Made by a program: the position numbers and the translations under genes. This document shows, in pieces, positions 55,132 through 64,000 of a stretch of 64,000 bases of DNA. The notes beneath the pieces were generated by a model. It was given only the letters and a program-made list of their open reading frames with translations. It was not told where the DNA came from and searched no databases. Source of the DNA: Furcasterigmium furcatum (Eukaryota; Ascomycota; Sordariomycetes; Glomerellales; Plectosphaerellaceae); contig BCIA01000001.1 of the NCBI GenBank assembly GCA_001599815.1, positions 2,980,934 through 3,044,933 of the forward strand, written 5' to 3'. Position 1 is the stretch's first letter. The number at the start of each line of letters is the position of its first letter.

Positions 55132-56578
55132 GCATGCACGCGCGATACATAAGCGGGGTATGGTTGGTTGACTGGGCGGGAAGACAAAATTGGCGAGACA
55201 GGGTGGCGAGACTGGTTTCTTGCGGCGAGCATTCCGGGAGTTATGGCCATGAATCACGAGGTACACGACGCATTGGGACAGGCTGTGTTGCATTAGGCTG
55301 GACATTTGGCATAATCTTGTTCACTCATCTCAATCTTTGAACATTCTATATACGACAGGAGTATCAACACATATTACTTCCTCTACGGGATGGTCCCCTG
55401 AATGGAGCGGGTGAATGATCGCCGCGGGGCGGACTGCCACCCCGGAATCACTGGGCTTGAGGATCACACGTCGAGACATGCTTACCAGGAGCTTCTTCAG
55501 CGGGTGAAGTCATGAGGTCAAGTGACCCTTAACCCCCCATGAGATGCTCGCCACCGGATGCCCGGGGAGGCCCGGTGCCCCATAGCGGCCGGTCCGGCCC
55601 CACCCGGGATTCAGCGGAGGATATTCCCGCTTCTGCAGCCTAAGCCCCAGACCAAGGTGACGTCGGGCTGGCAGATGAGCTTACAGAACACAGCATTACC
55701 AATGTTCGATGCGTAATTTCCAGTTCGTCATCAGCCAGGAATGCTCAAGAATAGCGAGGATGAAAAGGCGGCAAAACGGGCACCCAGGGGACGGAGGAAC
55801 CGGGGCGCAAGGTGCGGCGCGAGGGGTTGCCTAGGTCTAGTTTGAAGCTTAGTTGGCTGGTTCCAGGCCGGTGCCTTTTTCTTACGGCGGATGAGACAAC
55901 ATCGCCACTGGGGGCTCACCGAGTAGCTTGCTTGGCAGGGCTGAGGGTCATCGGAGGTAGGGAGTTTCCGCCGAGGGTGTGGTGTTGGACCAGAATAGCG
56001 GATCAGCGCGTGGCTTTGGTCAGATGGGAACCGAGATGGCAGCGGTTGCTTTTTTGGATACCCGGAGCACATCGCGTCGCGGGCTGTAATACGACCGGGG
56101 AGAACCGGTGTCGGTCTTGCTCTCAGTGTCCCATTCTCGTCACTAAACTGCAGACTAACATCACAGACAACTAACAGGGGCGGCTATGCCGGTCTTTTGA
56201 GATAATCCCGTGTCGCCAGGTAAAGTGTGCTCATCTCAATACTGTTACAAGGACTCAGTATGATCCCCGCGAACGTGGGGTTCAGTACCAAATCCAGAAT
56301 GGCGGGGGAGGGGCTCGGTCAAGGAGGGGCACTCGGTGAGCGCGCATTGTGGACCCAGACAAACCCTGACCGCCTTCCCACTGCCCCTCCCGAAAGTCGG
56401 AGTCACTGGCAGAAATTTGTTGCGTGACGCATCTAGCCGGAAGTATTTCCTTCTCTTACACCCACTGACCGCTCAATTGGCCCTTTGCGACATACTCAAC
56501 CTCCGGCCGGTTGATTCTCTCTTCCCTTCACCTTCTTGGACACTGATACCAGCGTCGAATACCCTCACAACCGCCACA
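55132..56578. other. Intergenic region upstream of Lys2-like gene
   Basis: No gene was recognised. The last 170 bases before 56579 are CT-rich and fit a leader. No sequence resembling the N-terminal condensation-like domain of long Lys2 proteins is present here. Confidence 0.5.
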
Positions 56579-59500
56579 ATGGCCGGGATCCCCGACCCCA
56601 CCATCGACCTCGACTGGAGCGGTTACGTCGGCGGCATCCACGAGATCTTCGAGCGTAACGCGTTGGCACACCCCGACAAGCTCTGTGTCACCGAGACCGC
56701 GAGCTCGACGTAAGACAATGACACCCGGGTTGCATGCGTGACAAGCTGCTGACGGAACCCCAGCTCACCGGAACGGTCCTTCACGTATCGCCAGATCTAC
56801 GAGGCGTCCAACACCATCGCCAACTACCTGCACGACGCCGGCATCACCAATGGAGATGTCGTCATGATCTTCGCTCACCGCTCGGTCGAGCTCGTCTGCT
56901 CTTTCATGGGAATCCTGGCCTCGGGTGCCACCATCACGGTTCTCGATCCCGCTTACCCCCCGGCACGTCAGCAGATCTATCTTGAGGTGTCGCAGCCCAA
57001 GGCCCTCTTGTCCATCGGAAAGGCCACAGACGAGAATGGGCCGCTAGCCCCTCTCGTTCAAAAGTACATCGACGAAGAGCTGTCACTCAAGACGCAAATC
57101 CCGGATCTCCGCCTCGGCGATGACGGCGTGCTGTTTGGTGGAGAGAAGGATGGCCAAGACATCTTTGCACCTGTGCGAAACAAGGCAGGGTCACCTCCCG
57201 CGGATGTTGTTGTCGGCCCAGACTCAAATCCCACCCTGTCATTCACCTCCGGAAGTGAGGGCCGGCCAAAGGGTTTGTCCTCATGCCACCACCTGTGTGC
57301 CTTGCTCGTCCTCTGATATCAAATCTAGGTGTGCTTGGGCGCCACTACTCCCTCGCCAAGTACTTCCCATGGATGTCTAAGCGCTTCAACCTCACGTCCG
57401 AGACGGTCTTTGCCTGTCTGTCCGGTATCGCCCACGATCCCATCCAGCGAGGTAAGATACAGCTTTCATCACTGCTCTGCGCCAGGCTGACCACCCCGAA
57501 GACATCTTTACGCCTCTTTTCCTCGCGGCTAGCCTGAGGATTCCTGCCAAGGAAGACATCCAGCATGAGAAGCTGAGCGAGTGGATGCGAAGGGAGAGCA
57601 TCGAGGCAACCTGCCTAACCCCTGCTATGGGCCAGATCCTGGTCGGTGGCGCTACCGCCGAGTTCCCCTCCCTCCAGCATGTCTTCTTCGTCGGGGACGT
57701 TCTCACCACCCGCGACTGCAGAGCGCTCCGCAAGTTGGCAGTGAACTGCAACATTTACAACATGTACGGCACCACAGAGACGAGTCGCGCAGTCTCTTAC
57801 TTCGAGATTCCCTCCGCCACAAGAGATCCAGCAGCCCTCGACTCGCTCGGTGATACCGTTCCCGCCGGCACGGGAATGGAGAACGTACAGCTTCTCATCG
57901 TGAACAGGGAGGACCGTACCAAGATGTGTGGCGTCGGCGAAGTTGGAGAGGTGTATGTTAGGGCGGCAGGACTCAGTGAAAAGTATCTCGCCGACCCCGA
58001 GAAGACCGCCGAGAAGTTTATCGACAACTGGTTCGTCCCTAATAGTCAGTGGTTGGAGGCGGATAAGGCCAACGACAAGGGAGAGCCGTGGCGCCGTCAT
58101 TGGTTTGGCCCGCGGGATCGCCTGTATCGAAGCGGCGACCTGGGCCAGTACACCTCCGCCGACGGAACGGTGCGTGTGTCTGGCCGTATCGACTCCCAGG
58201 TCAAGATCCGTGGTTTCCGCATCGAGCTCAACGAGATTGACGGCAACCTGAGCGGCAGCCCCCTTGTCAGAGACTGCAAGACTCTCGTCCGGAGAGATCG
58301 TAACGAGGAGCCGACCCTCGTCAGCTACATCGTTCCCGAGATCGCCGAGTGGAAGCGCTGGCTCGAGGCCCAGAACCACGCGGATGTGGAGGACGAGGGC
58401 GTCGAGATGGGATCCAGCGTGGTCTATCTCAAGAGGTTCCGCCGCATGCAGGCCGAGGTCCGAGACCACCTCAAGACCCGCCTGCCGGCTCACTCTGTGC
58501 CGTCTACCTACATCGTGCTGCAGAAGCTTCCTCTCAACCCGAATGGCAAGGTCGATGTACCGAACCTGCCATATCCGGACGCTGCCTTGATGACGGAGGA
58601 TGCTTCGGAGGAGGATTTGAAGGTCTGGGAGACCCTGTCCGAGACGGAGAAGGCCATTGCCTCGCAATGGTCTACTCTTATCCCCGGTCTCAACGCGAAG
58701 ACCATCAGGTGGGTTCATCATGGAGTGTCTCGAGCACGGCCAATAAGCTAACAAAACCCAGGCCTGAGTCCAACTTCTTCGACTGCGGCGGCCACAGCCT
58801 TCTGGCCCAACAGCTTCTCCTGAACATCCGCAAAAATCTGGGTGCTGATGTTATCATCGGCGTCCTGTACGCTAACCCGAGTCTCAGCGGACTGAGTGCC
58901 CAGGTGGACCGTCTGCGCAGCGGCCAGGCAGTCACAGTTGGCGCAGACAGCGGGGAGGCCTATGCCAAGTCGCTTGATGAGCTTGTCAACACCTTGGACG
59001 AGAAGTATCAAAGCGCAGACCCGAAGCTTTTGAGCCCGTCCAGTGGTGCCACATTCTTCCTCACCGGTGCAACTGGCTTCCTGGGTGCCTATCTGGTTAA
59101 GGACATCTTGGACAGGGAGAACACCAAGCTGATCGCCCACATCCGTGGAGCCAAGGACCTTGGTTTTGCGAAGGACCGTCTCACGAGGTCCCTCAAGGGC
59201 TACGGCCTGTGGCAGGACTCCTGGGCCGACAGGATCACCTGTGTTCTTGGCGACCTTTCCAAGCCCCGCCTTGGCCTCGATGATGCCAGCTGGAAGTATG
59301 TTGCGGACACGGCGGACGTTTGCGTCGCGAACGGTGCCAAGGTCAACTGGCTCGAGAACCACATTCAGATGCTGCGCAGCAACGTCCTATCCACCATCGA
59401 CACCCTGAAGCTTTGCAACGAGGGGAAGCCCAAGCTTTTCTCTTTCGTGTCGTCGACCTCAACTCTCGATACCGACCACTATGTCAACCTGTCTCACGAG

Positions 59501-60401
59501 CGGGGAGCCATCCTGGAAGCCGACGACATGGAGGGCAGCCGAGTTGGCCTTGGTACTGGTTATGGCCAGACCAAATGGGTATGTCGAGACACCAAAATGG
59601 CGTGCGTGTGTTAGAGCTAACAATTCCATTCTCAGATCTCCGAACAGCTCGTCCGCGAAGCCTGCAAGCGCGGGCTTCGGGGTGCTGTTGTCCGCCCTGG
59701 TTACATCCTTGGCAGCCAATCCGGGGCAATTGTAACCGACGATTTCCTCGTCCGCATGCTGAAAGGTAGGCGCACAGACTCTCTCGACGTGGGTTGCTTG
59801 ACTAACCTGTTTTCAAGGCTGCGCACAGCTCAATCTTAGGCCGAGGATCTCATCGACGGTGAACGCCGTCCCTGTGGGCCACGTTGCCAGAGTCGTCATT
59901 GCCGCGGCCCTCAACCCGCTCGAGGGAAATGCCAACGTGGTTCACGTCACGGCCCATCCCCGCCTGCGCATGTCCGAGTTCCTCTCAGCGCTGGAGTTTT
60001 ACGGCTACAACGTCCCCGAGGTCGAATACGAGGAGTGGAAGACGCAGCTCGAAGCCTACGTCTCGGCCGGATCTGTCGAGAAGGACCAGGAGCAGAGCGC
60101 CCTGATGCCTCTCTTCCACATGTGCATTTCCGACCTCCCTTCGACGACGCGCGCCCCCGAACTGGACGACAGGAACGCCGTCGCCGTGCTCAAGGCCGAT
60201 GCCAGCTGGACCGGCGTTGACGATAGCACGGGCGAGGGCATTAGCCGCGAGGACATTGGAAGGTACCTGCGCTTCCTCGCCGAGACCAAGTTCATGCCGT
60301 GGCCCACCGGCCGGGGACGCGAGCTTCCAGCCATCTCGGCCGATATTGCGCAGGCTCAGGCGCAATTTGGAGTCGGCGGTCGTGGTGGTGGCACGGCTTA
60401 G
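56579..60401 (+). CDS. lys2: Alpha-aminoadipate reductase-type A-T-R enzyme (Lys2 family)
   Basis: Seven exons: 56579-56709, 56764-57272, 57329-57451, 57502-58708, 58762-59578, 59636-59765 and 59818-60401; total 3501 bases, 1166 residues. All six introns are 50-57 bases with GT-AG ends. The adenylation domain shows SFTSGSEGRPKG, NMYGTTET, YRSGDLGQY and NPNGKVD. The thiolation site is FFDCGGHS (Ser669). The reductase domain has the NADPH motif TGATGFLG (about 758-766) and Tyr924-x3-Lys928 in GTGYGQTKW. Lys2 activates L-alpha-aminoadipate, loads it on its phosphopantetheine arm and reduces it to the semialdehyde in lysine synthesis. The start MAGIPDPTIDLDWSGY matches the short Sordariomycete form without a condensation-like domain. 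Some normally conserved reductase residues differ (see findings), so a paralogue is possible. Confidence 0.9.
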
Positions 60402-61343
60402 GGTGGCACTTGGATCGGGTAGACCATGCACTTAGATCATGAGATCTTCGGACGGGAATTGTTGGATTTCAAAAAGCTGGCTACAGGAACGCATACGCGA
60501 ACAGATAAATCGAATTTGATTTGCTGAGGCGAGAAGGAGACGACAAAAGAGAATACTTTTTACATATGGTAGTCATGTTCGTTGTGCACTGTGACAGCGT
60601 TGAAGGCGAAGGGATCGGGCAGTCTGTTTGTCGGCACGCCATTTTCAAGACTTCGTCAATGCGTTGAAGACTCGAGAATGTCCAGAGGTCCCGCCCACTG
60701 AGAGGCATCGTCGCATTTGAAAGTCAGAGACAACCAGCACGGTGAGTGAAGGCGCCAAGCTCTCGGCTCTCCCCACGGGGTCCACGAGTCATGCCGGGCT
60801 CGGGGTCGGGACCCCGAGGTGCAGCTGACAGTTACTAGCGGTGGTGATGGCACCCCTGAACTGCCGAGTCGGAGGCGCTTGAGATCTTGGTCGTCTGCGG
60901 CTCGAGATGCGCCGCGTGGGTTTCGGGTGATCATTGACACTTGGAGGCTCGGTTGAAACAGCACCGATCGGGCGAGGGAGGACCGAGGATCGTGAGATCA
61001 ACGGCCGAACATGGAGCTGACGACCGAGGCGGAAGTGAGGAGAGGTGGACAATCCGGGACGACGAAGTCCGAAGAACCGGGCATCGAGCACGGAGAATCC
61101 TACGACGTGAGCGAGACCATGAGATGGCGAGGCTTTGACTGATCAAGGCCGCTTCAGCAGCCGATGAATGTGTATTCGTTACCAAGTCATAGATCATCTA
61201 CCCAGATCTCAAACGCCCGCCCAATGCTATCTCCGAATGTAAGATCCGAGAGGAAACAGGCCTTCATGCCTGCTCCAACTGTAAAAACGCCATGGATATA
61301 TGAAAATCTAACAGTGCCGAGCGGATCTCCATCCATCACTGTA
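60402..61343. other. Convergent intergenic region
   Basis: It lies between the stop codons of the Lys2-like and MFS genes; no gene was seen. Confidence 0.5.
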
Positions 61344-63233
61344 TCACACCCGTTCTTGCTGTTGCTCATCTTCGTCTTCGTCGCTGGCACCGTCCTCGGT
61401 GCCGACCCAGTCGTCACTCTCTAGCCCGCGATTCCGAACAACAAGCGTGGCCAACCAGCCGAGGAAGGCGATGCCGCCGAAGATGCCCCAGGCGAGAGCC
61501 TCGCCCTTGGGATGGACGTCGACGGACAGGGTAAAGAGCGCACCTGACACGAAGGGCCCAATGCTTCGGCCAGCGGCTGAGAGGGTCTGGGCCATGCCGT
61601 TCAGTGTGCCTAGGGTGCCGTGATTAGGGGCACAGTTTGTGATCTGAAAGGCGAATCAGTACTTGAGAGTATCGGATGACATGGTCGCATGACTCACCAG
61701 CAGCATGACGCTGGACAGGCCGCCGACGGCGCAGATATTCTTAATGACCAGCACGACGGCGAGCTCAGTGTAGAGCCATGCGCGGCCGGTTCCGATGCCG
61801 AGGAAGGGGTTGCTGTCCAGGTAGCCGACGAAGGGCATCAGAATCATGCTGATGGCCAGGCCGAGCAGGGCAAATCGGTACGTGCCCAGGTTTCCGAGCC
61901 TGACTTTCATCGGCTGGAAAAGGAAGGCCTGGAAGACGATGGTGCCAACGCCAGCGAGGCTGAGACTGGTCCCGATGACCTGAGGAGAGAGGCCGCGGCC
62001 AGTGGGAGGGGCGGCGTCAGCGAAGATGGGGTACAGGCCGTTGAAGGAGATGTTAGAGAGCTGGAAGACGAGGTAGGTCAGGAGGACGAGGACGGTGTTG
62101 CGATTGAGGATCTCGCGCCAGGACGTCTGCTCCTCGTCGTCCTTTCCATTCTCGACTGCTTCGGAGTCTACTTGGAGCAGCTCCGATGTCTCATTGTCAT
62201 GATCATCAGCGTCTTCGTCGTCCTCGTCGTCGTGCTGCTGGGACGAGGGCCGAGAGCCTGCGCGAGGCCATCTTGAGCTCCAAGATCGCCGCTTTGGCGG
62301 GCTCGGCCTCCAGATCCAGGACCAGGCCGTGCGCAGCCAGTTCGGGATCCAACTCGCGTGATCTACTCCCTCCAAGCCATCGAGCGTCTCCTCAAACCAC
62401 AGGCCGACCACGACAACACTGACTGCCAAGAGGCCGGCGCTCACAATGTTGGGTGCCAGGTACGGGAACTTGTCCGACAACCGGCCGACCATCAAGCCGC
62501 CCAGTGCCGGGCCGGTGATGCCGCCCAAGGAGTAGATGACGGGCAGCCACGTGAAGGCCTTGCTCTGGTTCGACCTGTCCGTGACCTCGCCGAGCACCGT
62601 GGGAACCACGGCAGCGTTACCATTGAGCATACCCATGGCGACGTGGACGACGATGATCTGCCAATACGACTGGCAGAACCCGAACGCGACGAAGCAGCAC
62701 ATGAGCATGAACGTTCCCAGCACCATGGTCGGTTTCCGCCCGACGACGTCTGATAGGTACCCCCAGAGCAAGTTTGTTGACAGCTGCGCCAGGGCGAAGG
62801 ACGAGGCGAGGATGCCGACGTACAGTCCTGCCTGGCCCTTCGGGATACCCTCGAAAGACTCAACCATCTGAGGCAGGTAGGGAGATATCGAGTTGAGCGC
62901 GGTCTGCTCTGTGAGGGACAGCAGGGCGAGGAGGGCGAGCTGTCGGAGGGGGAGGGGCGTCTCGTGGCGGTCGTCATCGGACATATCGGACTGTGAATCC
63001 TCTTCGTCCTCTAACGGGTTGACCCTCGAGTCTCTCGGCGTCTTTGGGGGAGGAGTCGGGAAGGTATGGTATCGGTATGTTGACTGCCGGCGGAAGAGCC
63101 TGGCTTGCCGGCTGGCCTCCATATTGTCGACGGAGGGGATGGGCTCACCGGCGTGGAGGGAGCCGGCGGAGACCGTTCGCCCTGCCGCGAAGGCGTGGGC
63201 GCGGTCTCTGGTCGGCGCATCGGTCCGACCCAT
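61344..63233 (-). CDS. Major facilitator superfamily transporter (Ycr023c/ZIFL-like)
   Basis: Exon 1 is 63233-61698 and exon 2 is 61643-61344, giving 611 residues. Intron 61697-61644 (GTGAGT...TTTCAG, GATTC branch area) is phase 0 and joins SSVMLL to ITNCAPNH. The ATG at 63233 has a CACCATGG context. A disordered N terminus of about 100 residues leads to 12 membrane segments. The first half carries the MFS motif A-like GYLSDVVGRKPTM and the motif LPVIYSLGGITGPALGG. A long acidic central loop (about residues 300-360, Asp/Glu-rich) separates the halves, and GTLNGMAQTLSAAGRSIGP lies in the second half. The C terminus is an acidic tail. The subgroup resembles yeast Ycr023c and plant ZIFL1 transporters of the vacuole or plasma membrane; the substrate is unknown. 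Confidence 0.9.
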
Positions 63234-63862
63234 GGTGACGGTCTCTCCGCTGTGTGATGAAGCAGAGAACCAGGCTTCTCTGCGCGTCAGAAGCGCTGAG
63301 AGCAAAATACGCGTTTCGTAGACGCGGGAGTGGTGACGTAGGTACCGAGGTGAGCTCGAAGACTTGGCGGCTGGTCTGTGTGGTGTCTGTATGGCTATGA
63401 CCCCCTGGAGGGCTCACGAGATATTCAGTAGCTGGTTTATGGCTCATACATGATCTTGGGGGAGAATTGGTGAAGGGTCGCGGTGGTTGAAATGATGGAG
63501 TTGAGAAAAGGAAGAAAGGTGATATCACGAAATGTTTGGTGACCACTGGACGATGATGCGAGGGGAATTTTGTCGCGCGGAACAGGCGTCTAGACCACTG
63601 GAACAGCCTCTAGAACTCGAGCTTGAACGCCTGAGGCGGTCGCTAAGCTCCGGGTGGTGCGGCGGGGTTGTGGAGAGTGCAGCCAATCAAGTCTGTTGTG
63701 AGGCCCAGTTTCTAGGGGCAAACCCAATCACAGAGTTTGAATCAGCCGTTGAGGACGTCATTGGCCCAAAGCCAGATCCCCTCTGAATCGAAGATCGACA
63801 GAAGCTTCCACAGGCCATGCCCCTGCTTGCTTCTTCATCCTCCGCCTCACCTCGGCACGACC
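63234..63862. other. Divergent intergenic region at right edge
   Basis: Upstream region of the MFS gene and possibly of a rightward gene. No coding frame of note. Confidence 0.4.
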
Positions 63863-64000
63863 ATGTCTCCCTCCACCAGCCTCATCCTGGGTTCGCGTTC
63901 GTCCTTGGAATGCCTATCCCTGGCGACCCCCACGGCACGTCATCTGAAGCATCACGAGACCAGACGAGCCACCAAAGCGGTGAACACTAAACCGACGTTC
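63863..64000 (+). CDS. Possible start of a rightward gene, cut by window edge
   Basis: An ATG in good context (ACCATGTCT) opens a frame of 46 codons that is still open at base 64000. The peptide is rich in Ser, Arg, His and Lys with few acidic residues, which would suit a mitochondrial presequence, but this is a guess. A CT-rich leader precedes it. No family can be named from so short a piece. Confidence 0.35.
   Translation, partial: MSPSTSLILGSRSSLECLSLATPTARHLKHHETRRATKAVNTKPTF

Overview
The window looks like nuclear DNA of a filamentous ascomycete (Pezizomycotina, most likely Sordariomycetes). Genes are compact and mostly interrupted by introns of 50-70 bases with GTRNGT donors, CTRAY-type branch sites and YAG acceptors. 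Coding third positions are C/G-rich, leaders are CT-rich, and several products are Pezizomycotina families (Ivy1, Nup53, Elf1/New1, DUF6594, a hyphal GT2 glycosyltransferase, a Lys2 of the short form). No bacterial operon, CRISPR array, rRNA, convincing tRNA or intact transposon was seen.

Layout. 1-2424 (-): first 808 codons of a BEACH-family protein running off the left edge. 4378-6017 (+): vacuolar subtilase Prb1. 6679-9060 (+): conserved disordered protein. 9634-10520 (+): acyl-protein thioesterase. 10769-11618 (-): single-pass membrane protein with an apparent one-base frameshift. 12482-13942 (+): Ivy1. 14284-15725 (-): nucleoporin Nup53. 16221-17267 (+): SR/RRM protein. 18898-20239 (-): secreted double-fasciclin, probably GPI-anchored. 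Then 5.3 kb without genes, a type II membrane GH16 enzyme (25531-27089), 6.2 kb without genes, and the GT2 synthase (33291-36141).

The right half holds the ABC ATPase Elf1/New1 (36969-40376, -), a five-exon DUF6594 membrane protein with a GC-AG intron (40946-42187, -), a possible orphan repeat protein (42781-43248, -), a secreted type B carboxylesterase (44438-46583), a membrane-anchored GH3 beta-glucosidase (47612-50470), a secreted CVNH lectin-like protein (50770-51566), an unrecognised 186-residue protein (54432-55131), an adenylation-thiolation-reductase enzyme of the alpha-aminoadipate reductase type (56579-60401), an MFS transporter (61344-63233, -) and the possible start of another gene at the right edge.

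How they fit together. The left third is housekeeping: vacuole and membrane traffic (BEACH, Prb1, Ivy1, APT1) and nucleus/RNA (Nup53, SR protein, later Elf1). The stretch from about 18.9 to 51.6 kb is rich in cell-surface and carbohydrate functions (fasciclin, GH16, GT2, GH3, CVNH, secreted esterase), several with very long upstream regions. Exon structures were worked out by hand from splice signals, frame continuity and family knowledge; none has transcript support here.
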